Below the pieces are notes generated by a model. It saw only the letters and a program-made list of their open reading frames with translations, searched no databases and was not told where the DNA came from. The position numbers and the translations under genes are program-made. 64,000 bases of DNA from Neobacillus pocheonensis (lineage in GTDB: Bacteria > Bacillota > Bacilli > Bacillales > Cytobacillaceae). Shown here one piece after another: positions 9,642 to 17,810 of the stretch. The DNA lies in the NCBI GenBank assembly GCA_023702235.1, contig JAMQCR010000002.1:62001-126000 (forward strand), in the 5' to 3' direction. Within the stretch, counting starts at the first letter, position 1; the number at the start of each line of letters is the position of its first letter.

Positions 9642-10822
9642 CTATGATCCCAAAAGGTACATTGTCACAACACATGCTCCGCCAAGACCCAGATTATGTT
9701 GAAGTGCAATTCTAGCATTTTCTACTTGTCGTTTCTGGGCTTGTCCGCGAAGATGCCAGACAAGTTCGGTACATTGAGCCAGTCCAGTCGCTCCAATTGG
9801 ATGTCCTTTTGACATCAAACCTCCCGAAGGGTTGACCACCACTTTTCCGCCGTAAGTGTTTTCGCCGTCACGAATAAACTTCTCTGCTCCACCTTCATCA
9901 CAAAGACCCAAGGCTTCATATGTAATGACTTCATTTGGTGTGAAGCAGTCATGTAGTTCTAACAAATCGACCTCTTCTGGTCCGATTCCTGCTGTTTCAT
10001 ATACTTGCTTGGCAGCTCGGCGAGTCATATCTGCTCCAACTAAATTGAGGATGTTATCATGACTGACGTTTGTATCTGTTGTAAGCGCTTGTGCAATAAT
10101 CTAACTGGATTAGAAATACCATGTTTATTGGCAAATTCCTCACTGCAAACAATCGCCGCTGCAGCACCGCAAGTAGGAGGACAAGCCATCAGACGTGTCA
10201 AGGACGGCAAAAGCGTTGGGGAACTCATTACTTCATCAACTGACAAGGGTTTGCTGAAAAGTGAGTAAGGATTTTGGATCGCATGGTTCCTTGTTTTCAC
10301 AGCCACTCTTGCAAATATGTCGGGATTTACCCCATATTTCTCCAGATATTCCTTGCCTGCTGACCCAAATAATCTGATGGCATTTGGAGCTTCCGGCACT
10401 TCAGGCCACAGCTCTTTTAGACGATCTTGCAGCCAGCCTGTAGCTGGAGTTCGGTCATCCCAATGAGATTTCAATGCCCCAGGCTGCATTTCTTCAAATC
10501 CAAATGCCAGTGCACACTCGACTGCCCCAGACTCAACCGCTTGTCTTGCCAGGTACAGGGCAGTAGAACCGGAAGAACAGTTGTTATTGATATTAATTAC
10601 TGGTATACCTGTCATTCCGACGTTATATAATGCCCTTTGGGCACATGTACTGTCACCGTAAATATAACTTCCATATGCCTGTTGTATTTCAGAGAAATCT
10701 ATTCCTGCATCTTCCAAAGCACCTTTTACCGCTTTTGCTGCCATTACCTCGTACGGTTCATTCATTCCAGGCTTTGTAAACGGTATCATATTTACGCCGA
10801 TCACTTTTGCTTTTTTACCCAA
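9642..10822 (-). pseudogene. SCP-x/lipid-transfer-type thiolase (copy 1), one frameshift
   Basis: Two adjacent frames together form a 393-residue thiolase. The upstream frame holds NNNCSSGSTALYLARQ with the nucleophilic Cys (about 84); the downstream frame holds [27 protein letters not shown] with the catalytic His, and HNLGLGGAC. One base is missing near 10105, where NPV should continue as [14 protein letters not shown]-x-type thiolases cleave 3-oxoacyl-CoAs including 2-methyl-branched and sterol side-chain substrates. An intact paralog is at 50753. No DUF35 OB-fold partner, common beside such thiolases, is seen in the window. A box shared with three other promoters lies upstream at 10917-10934. 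Confidence 0.82.
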
Positions 10823-10916
10823 CTTAATTCCCTCCCTTTTTTACTAATGAGTAGTTTCTAAGATTCGTAATAGTAAGAATCTTTATATTAATGATAATTT
10901 CTGATATTACTTTTTA

Positions 10917-10934
10917 ACAGTTTACAATTTAAAA
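10917..10934 (-). promoter_or_regulatory. Shared 18-bp upstream box, copy a
   Basis: Plus-strand ACAGTTTACAATTTAAAA, about 95 bases upstream of the SCP-x thiolase start. It nearly matches boxes at 12388, 15716 and 55544. A second shared word, AAGAATCTT, lies between the box and the gene. This is probably a regulator site or promoter core of a common regulon; the protein is unknown. Confidence 0.45.
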
Positions 10935-11020
10935 GCCTGATTTTTATAAATTAAAAGAACAAAACTCAATGAAAAAAAGAAATAATAAACATTTTGAAAT
11001 AATATACAGGATTTTAATAA

Positions 11021-11068
11021 AAAAGAAGACAGCATCCCGTACTTGTATTGGGATGCTGTCTTCTTTTC
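11021..11068 (-). terminator. Strong terminator after acyl-CoA dehydrogenase copy 3
   Basis: Perfect 16-bp arms (AAGAAGACAGCATCCC and its complement) around an 11-base loop, with A and T runs outside, about 45 bases beyond the stop of the dehydrogenase at 11112. Confidence 0.85.
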
Positions 11069-11111
11069 ACAAAAGCTTATTTACAATCTTTTCTTATTAA
11101 CAATACGAATG

Positions 11112-12293
11112 TTATAAACCAAGATTTTTTGCAATGATGGTTTTCATAATTTCATTGGACCCGGCAGCAATCGGCAATACTGCGATATCGCGATACCTTC
11201 TTGCTATTGGATACTCTTCCATAAAGCCATAGCCGCCGAATAGCTGCAAACATCGGGCAGCAGTACGTCTTGCCATGTCTGTAATCCACCATTTCGCCAT
11301 GGACACCTGTGTTACGATATTTTCATCTTTCATATGCCGAATGGCTAGATCATCTAAGAAAGATTTAGCTAACGATAATTCAGTTGCGATTTCTGCAATT
11401 TCAAACTTGGTATTTTGGAAAGAACTTATCGGTTTTCCAAAAGCCTGTCTTTCCTGTACATAAGCGATAGTTGATTTTAGCATTTCTTGTGCTTGAGCAT
11501 AGGCACCGTTTGCTGCCAAAATCCGTTCCTGCTGTAATTTATCCATCAAAATATAAAAGCCTTTGCCTTCCTCACCAAGTAGATTAGAAACTGGTACACG
11601 GGCATCCTCAAAAATTAACTCAGCGGTATCTGAAGCACGCATGCCCAATTTCTTCAATTTTCGTCCACGCGAAAAACCTGGCGTATTCCCATCAACCATG
11701 ATGACGCTAACTCCCCTATGTGCTGGAATTGCTTTTGGATCCGTTTTAACAACAACAAAAAAAAGTTCAGCGTTAAATCCATTTGTAATAAACGTTTTTT
11801 GTCCATTAAGCACGTAATAGTCGCCATCTCTAACTGCTGTGCTACTTACGCTAGCCAAATCCGAGCCTGTACCAGGCTCCGTCATAGCAATAGCTGTAAG
11901 AATTTCGCCGCTCACACACTTTGGTAAGTATTTTTTCTTTTGTTCTTCAGTACCGTATGTCTCTAAATAGGGAACAACAATTGAACTATGAATGTTCGCA
12001 CCGGATGTTCCACCTCCAACCCTGGACAATTCCTCGGAAAGAACTAAATTAAAGCCAAAATCGAGCCCCAGACCGCCGTATGCTGGATCAACCTGAGGGC
12101 AGAGAAACCCTTGCTCGCCCATTTTTTTGTAAAGTTCACGCGGTATTAAACCGTTTTCTTCCCACTCTTCATAATAGGGAATGACTTCCTTTTCAAAAAA
12201 TTTTCTTAATGATGTCCTAAACATATCATGTTCTGGACTACAGAATGCCCGGTCAGTCTTAAATAAATCAAATGTCTTTATAGTTGTTGACAT
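11112..12293 (-). CDS. Acyl-CoA dehydrogenase (LCAD-like, copy 3, intact)
   Basis: 393 residues from ATG 12293, seven bases after GGAGGG. This is the complete reference for a six-member family here. It has CPQVDPAYGGLGLDFGFN, then AMTEPGTGSDLAS (about 136-148), LNGQKTFITNG, and LQQERIL with the probable catalytic Glu at about 256. FQNTKFEIAE follows near 293-302, and the C-terminus is [16 protein letters not shown]. The usual C-terminal Glu of MCAD-type enzymes is absent, as in LCAD and isovaleryl-CoA dehydrogenase. It should oxidise an acyl-CoA and reduce EtfAB, encoded 1.5 kb away. It is transcribed alone, divergently from a LysR gene, with the shared box at 12388. Confidence 0.9.
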   Translation of the reverse strand: MSTTIKTFDLFKTDRAFCSPEHDMFRTSLRKFFEKEVIPYYEEWEENGLIPRELYKKMGEQGFLCPQVDPAYGGLGLDFGFNLVLSEELSRVGGGTSGANIHSSIVVPYLETYGTEEQKKKYLPKCVSGEILTAIAMTEPGTGSDLASVSSTAVRDGDYYVLNGQKTFITNGFNAELFFVVVKTDPKAIPAHRGVSVIMVDGNTPGFSRGRKLKKLGMRASDTAELIFEDARVPVSNLLGEEGKGFYILMDKLQQERILAANGAYAQAQEMLKSTIAYVQERQAFGKPISSFQNTKFEIAEIATELSLAKSFLDDLAIRHMKDENIVTQVSMAKWWITDMARRTAARCLQLFGGYGFMEEYPIARRYRDIAVLPIAAGSNEIMKTIIAKNLGL

Positions 12294-12387
12294 AGCTAGT
12301 ACCCTCCATATTAAATAATAAAAGCCCTCCAAGATTGGAAATTGAATGATTCTTTACATTTATGATAATTTTAGTTTATAATTTTTA

Positions 12388-12405
12388 AAAGTTTAGAAAT
12401 TAAAA
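12388..12405 (-). promoter_or_regulatory. Shared 18-bp upstream box, copy b
   Basis: AAAGTTTAGAAATTAAAA, about 95 bases upstream of the dehydrogenase start and also within the divergent LysR promoter region. LysR proteins usually bind such divergent intergenic regions, so the adjacent (now interrupted) LysR is one candidate binder. Confidence 0.45.
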
Positions 12406-12486
12406 ACGTAAATTAAGTAAATATTAATCGGTAGACCTTCGATTGAAGAACCAATTCAATTAATATAAGTCTACTTGAGGTGAATT

Positions 12487-13395
12487 ATGCGGATCGAGCA
12501 ATTCGTGTTTATAACGGAAATAGCAAAAACCGGCTCAATTGTGAATACTTCCGATCGACTTTTTGTATCTTCTCCTGCTATTAGTCTAGCAATCAGCAGT
12601 TTAGAAGAAGAACTTGGTGTAAAGATATTTGAACGCTCAAGAAATGGATTAGAGCCTACTGAAATCGGAAAAAAACTAATTATAGCTGCGCAAGAGATTT
12701 TAAATCAAATAGAGAAATTTAAACAGGAGGCTAAAAGTGATTCTTCGGAGATAGAAGAAACACTATCCATCTCAGCAGTGCAGAGCCTTTGTAGGAGTAT
12801 TATCCCTAAAACATCGGCTGTACTTAAAGCCAAATTCCCGAAAATAACTCTTCAAATTAAAGAAGCCCACCCTTCTTAAGTTCGAAAAGACGTATTGAAT
12901 GGCGTTGTGGATATTGGCTTAATTTCTTTACCTTCCTCATCACACAAAGGAAGTCAGCAATTTAACACAACACATATATTAGATTCCTCAGTGATGATTT
13001 GTTTTAGAAAAGATTCTCCTTTGGCAAATAAAGAAAGCCTTACAATAGAAGACATTTATCAATATCCAATTGCGATTGCCTTTAATAATAATGACCAAAA
13101 AATGTTTTATTCTCAGTTACTAGGAAAATTCAGCAAACTTAATACTCTTGTTCAGTCACAAAATTCTGAAACAAGAAAGTATTTTATTTCAGAGGGATTG
13201 GCAATCTGCTTTGAACCGGAGTTAACTACCAAATCTGATCCATTTTATCAACGTGAAGATATTATCGTTAAGCCAGTATTAGGAATAGAATCAAAAGTGA
13301 CTTATTCTTGTATTCAACTAAAGAACCAAAATTTTTCTGTTGCAGCTCAGGAATTTTTGAAAGAACTAATCATTAATGCTAATAATTTTAAATAG
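12487..13395 (+). pseudogene. LysR-family regulator with in-frame TAA
   Basis: A 303-codon reading frame interrupted once by TAA at 12877-12879, after IKEAHPS; the frame resumes without shift as VRKDVLNGVVDIGLIS. The N-terminus is a LysR winged helix (TGSIVNTSDRLFVSSPAISL, then LEEELGVKIFERSRNGLEPT); the C-terminal part is a LysR substrate-binding domain with FRKDSPLANKE. It is similar to the intact LysR at 21169. It is divergent from the dehydrogenase at 11112 and would be expected to regulate it. With the stop it could yield only the DNA-binding domain. A single substitution explains the lesion. Confidence 0.8.
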
Positions 13396-13429
13396 TAATA
13401 CAAAACTAAAATTTAATCTAAACCAAGGG

Positions 13430-13460
13430 AAGGGAGTCACATAAATATGACTCCCTTTTC
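13430..13460. terminator. Bidirectional terminator
   Basis: AAGGGAGTCA and TGACTCCCTT pair around an 8-base loop and are followed by T-rich sequence. It sits between the 3' ends of the LysR gene (plus) and the small hypothetical gene (minus). Confidence 0.75.
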
Positions 13461-13464
13461 TTGA

Positions 13465-13788
13465 CTAATTTTCCATTGAATCATAAAATTTTACACTGTC
13501 AATAGCAATAAATTTTCCCTTGATAAGTTTGATTTTTTTATGCCAGTTTCGAAATGGGCATAAACAATGTTCTCCATTGGTTTGAGTTTTTAAATTAATA
13601 AATACATCCATCCCGCATCCTAAAGCACTGTAACCCGTTACTTCCAGCTTTTGTCCAGAAATACCACTAAGATCTTCTCCTAAAGTAACTACTTCAGAAC
13701 CAACAGATGGAAGAAACTGACGTAAAAATCGATTATATTCTTCTATTATGTTTGGATGGTTTAATTTTAGATAATCCTCTAAATTCAT
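13465..13788 (-). CDS. Hypothetical protein, 107 residues
   Basis: Not recognised. The protein starts MNLEDYLKLNHPNIIEEYNR, preceded by AAGGTGGGG seven bases upstream of ATG 13788. The middle has a Gly/Cys segment GYSALGCGMD, then NGEHCLCPFRNWHKK and a basic tail. No signal peptide or membrane segment is visible. It lies 45 bases downstream of etfA and may be co-transcribed. The paired Cys residues could bind a metal, but no known motif is complete. It is not the DUF35 partner of the SCP-x thiolases, as the zinc-ribbon spacing is absent. Confidence 0.6.
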   Translation of the reverse strand: MNLEDYLKLNHPNIIEEYNRFLRQFLPSVGSEVVTLGEDLSGISGQKLEVTGYSALGCGMDVFINLKTQTNGEHCLCPFRNWHKKIKLIKGKFIAIDSVKFYDSMEN

Positions 13789-13833
13789 AGAATTCCCCAC
13801 CTTGTACTCTATAATACTTTTATAAGTATGGTT

Positions 13834-14802
13834 TTAAGCATTAACAAGTACTTTTTTGAATTCTTCCGTAAGCAGTGGAACTACTTCGAACAAATCTCCA
13901 ACAATTCCATAGTCTGCCACCTGAAAAATAGGTGCTTCTGGATCCTTATTAATCGCAACGATAACTTTGGAGTTAGACATCCCTGCAAGATGCTGTATTG
14001 CACCTGAAATCCCGCAAGCAATGTACAAATCAGGGGTGACTACTTTTCCTGTTTGTCCGATTTGTAAGGAATAGTCGCAGTATTCCGCATCGCATGCACC
14101 ACGGGATGCACCTACTGCACCTCCCAATACCTCAGCAAGTTCCTGAAGCGGTTTAAATCCATCTGATGATTTTACACCACGGCCACCGGAAATGACAATT
14201 TTCGCTTCCGATAAATCAACGCCGCCTGTTGCTTTTCTTACTACCTCTTTTACAATGGTCCGTAAATCTTTAATATTTGCATGAAAACGGTTAACCTCAA
14301 TTGTTGTTTTGATTTCTGTCACTGGGATATTATTTGGACGGATAGTTGCAAAAGGAATCCCAGATACTACCTTCTTTTTCTCAAAGGCTTTTCCAGAGTA
14401 AATATGCTGTGTAAAGAGCACTTCACCGTTTTCTACTTGAACATCAGTAATGTCGGATACAAGTCCAAGCCCAAACCTTGCTGCAATTCGCGGTGCAAGA
14501 TCCTTCCCGATTGCCGTGTGCGGCATTAGAATGGCTTCCGGCTCTAAGCAATCGACTACCTGGCGAAATGCTTGTAAATAAGCATCCGTTGTATACACGT
14601 TAAGTTCATTGTTTTCTACAATGTATACTTTATTCGCACCATGTTTCCCTAATATATGCGCATAATGAGTCGCCTCACTGCCGAATGCTACAGCAATAAT
14701 TTCTCCTCCTTCAGCTATGCGGTGTGCAGCATTCAGCACCTCTAGTGAAACACCTCTTAAGTTTCCAGCTTTAGCTTCTGTTAATACAAGTACTTTTCTC
14801 AT
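13834..14802 (-). CDS. etfA: Electron transfer flavoprotein alpha subunit
   Basis: 322 residues. The C-terminal FAD domain is clear: SGGRGVKSSDGF (about 206-217), VGASRGACDAEY, QIGQTGKVVTPDLYIACGIS, GAIQHLAGMSNS and VADYGIVGDLFEVVP. The N-terminal half has the ETF alpha/beta fold. With EtfB it accepts electrons from the acyl-CoA dehydrogenases and delivers them to an ETF oxidoreductase such as FadF at the left edge. It lies 21 bases downstream of etfB in the usual beta-alpha order. Confidence 0.94.
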   Translation of the reverse strand: MRKVLVLTEAKAGNLRGVSLEVLNAAHRIAEGGEIIAVAFGSEATHYAHILGKHGANKVYIVENNELNVYTTDAYLQAFRQVVDCLEPEAILMPHTAIGKDLAPRIAARFGLGLVSDITDVQVENGEVLFTQHIYSGKAFEKKKVVSGIPFATIRPNNIPVTEIKTTIEVNRFHANIKDLRTIVKEVVRKATGGVDLSEAKIVISGGRGVKSSDGFKPLQELAEVLGGAVGASRGACDAEYCDYSLQIGQTGKVVTPDLYIACGISGAIQHLAGMSNSKVIVAINKDPEAPIFQVADYGIVGDLFEVVPLLTEEFKKVLVNA

Positions 14803-14823
14803 ATTTGCATTTCCCCTTTGTAG

Positions 14824-15587
14824 TTAAATTACCTTTGCTTCACTGCGCAGAAGTGAAGTCAACTCAGATACTTGTTCTTTGATTTCTCCATTAAGGATAC
14901 GGCCTGCCTTTTTCTTTGGAGGAAAATACGTTTCCGTCACCATTGTTTTTGCTTCTACAATGCCTTCAATGTTTAATTCGTCAATCTCTATTCTTTCGAT
15001 TGGTTTTTTCTTCGCTTTCATGATTCCAGGCAGAGATGGATATCGTGGTTCATTTAAGCCTTGTTGTGCAGTTACGAGTAATGGAAGAGATGCCTCTACT
15101 AACTCTTTATCGCCTTCCACATCCCGCTCGATTACTGCTTTATTACCATTGACCTCTAAAAAAGTGATGGTCGTTAATTGTGGAATATCAAGCTCTTCAG
15201 CAAGCCGAGGCCCTAGCTGTCCAGAACCATAATCAACTGCCATATTACCACCTAAAATAAGATCAAATTCTCGTTCTTTAATAACTGCAGCTAAAACCTT
15301 TGCTGTGCTGTACTCATCCAGTTCTTGGTCTTCACTATCTACCATAATTGCTTTGTCTGCCCCCATAGCAAGAGCTGTCCGGAGAGCATTTTCGGCACGT
15401 TCTGGCCTACAGTGATAACCGTTACCTCGCCACCATGCACATCTCGTAATTTGATTGCTTCTTCAATTGCATATTCGTCATATGGATTAATGATAAAGTT
15501 GACTCCCTCTTCGCTAATGGTGCCATTTTGAAGAATTATCTTTTCTTCTGTATCAAATGTTTGTTTAATTAATACGATAAAATTCAT
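14824..15587 (-). pseudogene. etfB: Electron transfer flavoprotein beta subunit, one frameshift
   Basis: Two overlapping frames make up a 254-residue EtfB. The upstream part has FIVLIKQTFDTEE and INPYDEYAIEEAIKLRD; the downstream part has MGADKAIMV, LILGGNMAVDYGSGQLGPRLAE (AMP-binding region) and the ETF beta signature VEASLPLLVTAQQGLNEPRYPSL. One base is missing near 15411, in a run of Cs (plus-strand Gs in reverse), where VITVG should continue PERAENALRTALA. EtfB is essential for every ETF-linked dehydrogenase here, so a real loss would matter unless another etfB exists; a sequence error is plausible. The shared box lies upstream at 15716. Confidence 0.85.
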
Positions 15588-15715
15588 TTTGCCTGATCCC
15601 CTTCTCCAAAGACTTATTTAACAGCTATTTCTTCTTAAAAATTAAGAAGAAAATTTGTTAAGATTCAAAATAATATAAAATTTAATTTTATATTAATATC
15701 AAAGATTAATATTTT

Positions 15716-15733
15716 AAAGTTTAGAAAATAAAA
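15716..15733 (-). promoter_or_regulatory. Shared 18-bp upstream box, copy c
   Basis: AAAGTTTAGAAAATAAAA, about 130 bases upstream of etfB, in the region divergent with the alcohol dehydrogenase gene. It matches the boxes at 12388 and 55544 at 16 of 18 positions or better. Confidence 0.45.
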
Positions 15734-15829
15734 GATACACTTTTGAAAATATTAAGGGTCTTCAAACGATGAAAAGATTACAATATTTTTAATGGAGAAA
15801 AACTTATAATACACTAGGGGATGAACATA

Positions 15830-16876
15830 ATGAAAGCAGCTGTTTGGTATGGAAAACATGATGTTCGGGTTGAAAATACAAAAGAACCAGCTATACAACC
15901 TGGAAAAGTCAAAGTAAAGGTTGCATGGGCAGGTATTTGCGGGAGTGACTTACATGCGTATCATGGTGTTGGTGTTCAAGTAAATGGTCCGCATCCAGTT
16001 TCTGGGGAACTTGCTCCACTGACATTGGGCCATGAATTTGCTGGGGTGGTAGCTGAAATCGGAGAGGGCGTTTCACGTATCTTAGTTGGTGATCGTGTAA
16101 CAATTGAACCCCTGATATATTGTAAAGAATGCAAATATTGTAAGAATAATCTTTATAACCAATGCGAAAAATTCGGTTTTATTGGCTTACATGCAAATGG
16201 AGGATTTGCAGAATACGTTATGGTAGAACCATCCATGGTACACATACTTCCTGAGGGTATGTCACTTGAAGAAGGAGCACTTGTAGAACCAAGTGCTGTT
16301 GCCTTGCATGCGGTACGAGAAAGCAAACTTAAGGTTGGAGAAAAAGTAGCAGTTTTTGGAGTTGGACCTATTGGTTTATTAACGATTATGGCAGCACAAG
16401 CAGCCGGAGCAACACAAATTTATGCGGTAGATGTAGCCCCTGAGCGACTTTTAAAAGCAAAAGAATGTGGTGCTACTCATTTTATTAATGCTACAGATGG
16501 AAATCCAGTTGAAGCCATCCTTTCCTTATCTAATGGAGGGGTCGATGTGGCATATGAGGCTGCGGGGGCCGAAATGACTCTCGCAAATTCCATTTCGGTC
16601 ATTAAAAAAAGTGGAGTTGTCATGATTATTTCAATTATTCCGACACCTGTAAAAGTGGATATCCTTCAACTTACTCTTAAAGAAGCTACCCTCACATCTG
16701 TCCTGGCTTATCGAAACATTTTCCCTGAAGTAATTCATTTAATTGCTTCTGGTAAGCTTAATGTAAAAGAAGTTATCACCAAGAAAATTGAATTGGAACA
16801 AATCGTAAAGGATGGATTTAAACTTCTTGGGACAGATAAAAGCCAATCTAAAATATTAGTAAAGATTCAAGCATAA
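15830..16876 (+). CDS. Zinc-dependent alcohol dehydrogenase, butanediol dehydrogenase-like
   Basis: 348 residues of the medium-chain dehydrogenase family. It has AGICGSDLH with the catalytic zinc Cys (about 37), GHEFAG with the zinc His and Glu, four structural zinc Cys residues in YCKECKYCKNNLYNQC, and the NAD motif VFGVGPIGLL. EPSAVALHAVRESKLK and GGVDVAYEAAG resemble Bacillus BdhA. It likely oxidises a secondary alcohol or diol. ATG at 15830 is chosen; an in-frame ATG at 15821 also exists after AGGGG. It is divergent from etfB and ends at a strong terminator. The substrate is unknown. Confidence 0.85.
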   Translation: MKAAVWYGKHDVRVENTKEPAIQPGKVKVKVAWAGICGSDLHAYHGVGVQVNGPHPVSGELAPLTLGHEFAGVVAEIGEGVSRILVGDRVTIEPLIYCKECKYCKNNLYNQCEKFGFIGLHANGGFAEYVMVEPSMVHILPEGMSLEEGALVEPSAVALHAVRESKLKVGEKVAVFGVGPIGLLTIMAAQAAGATQIYAVDVAPERLLKAKECGATHFINATDGNPVEAILSLSNGGVDVAYEAAGAEMTLANSISVIKKSGVVMIISIIPTPVKVDILQLTLKEATLTSVLAYRNIFPEVIHLIASGKLNVKEVITKKIELEQIVKDGFKLLGTDKSQSKILVKIQA

Positions 16877-16902
16877 ATCTATTTTATTGTTATTTGTTTT
16901 AA

Positions 16903-16955
16903 AAGAAGAGGATGTCACAAAAGGGTCAGACCCATTTTGTGACATCCTCTTTTGA
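16903..16955. terminator. Strong bidirectional terminator
   Basis: AGAGGATGTCACAAAA pairs with TTTTGTGACATCCTCT, with the inner GGGTC/GACCC pairing too. A and T tracts flank it. It separates the convergent alcohol dehydrogenase and epoxide-hydrolase-like genes. Confidence 0.88.
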
Positions 16956-16962
16956 TCATAAT

Positions 16963-17787
16963 TTAATTTCCAAAAAATTCAATAAGGAGCTCATTCAATT
17001 TTTCTGGCTGATCTAGAGGCACCCAGTGACTGCCTGTCAATCTTTCATATCGCCATGTTCCGTCTACACATTCTCCTGATTGAATCATCTTTGCTTCTGT
17101 TAAATATGCATCGAAGCTGCTCCAAATGCCAAGTGTTGATGCATTAATATTGGGGAGGACCGGCTTCTTTATATATAATTTCAATGAAGCATTTGCTCTG
17201 TACCAATTAAGTGCTGCAGTTAATGCACCAGGTCGGGATAATTCATATATCCATTTATCCTGCTCATTATGCATTCTGGTCCATTCTCGGAAAACTTCCC
17301 AATTATTTTTAGCTAGAAAATCCTCTGCAAATTGTGACTGAAACATAAACACGTACCATGATTTTTCCCACTGGTCAATTTGAGTATTGAAGTTTATATT
17401 TGGATGCCCAACAGAAATGGGAACAAATTTTTCAACTAATTTCGGAAATAGAGAAGAAATGGTCCAGCCTAATGATGCCCCCCAATCATGAGCAACTATT
17501 CGTACACGATCAACTTGTAATTCTTTTAATATTCCAATGACATCCCCAACAATTAATTGCATTTTATAGGCTTCCACCTCTTGAGGCTTATCCGATTCAC
17601 CAAAACCTCGTAAATCTGGAGCAATTACCCTATATCCGCCTTAACCAAAGGTTGAATTTGATTTCTCCATAAGTAAGAAGAATCGGGAAATCCATGAAGT
17701 AAGAGGACAGCTGGCAGCTCCCTCAGCTACTACGTGAAATTGAAGACCATTTACATGTATCTTTTTTCCTTCTAGTACATAACTCAA
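16963..17787 (-). pseudogene. Epoxide hydrolase-like alpha/beta hydrolase, two frameshifts
   Basis: Reconstructed as about 275 residues from TTG 17787 (AAGGAT upstream). The N-terminal part reads VLEGKKIHVNGLQFHVVAEG, then after a two-base loss near 17722 PAVLLLHGFPDSSYLW, then after a one-base loss in a G run near 17640 GYRVIAPDLRGFGESDKP. The long intact part has VAHDWGASLGW, with Asp as the nucleophile typical of soluble epoxide hydrolases, and GSHWVPLDQPEKL with the catalytic His. It could open an epoxide on a catabolic intermediate. It lies between a terminator and the sulfatase-like gene, likely one operon with the latter. Confidence 0.75.
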
Positions 17788-17810
17788 CTTTATATCCTTC
17801 TTTCATTATT

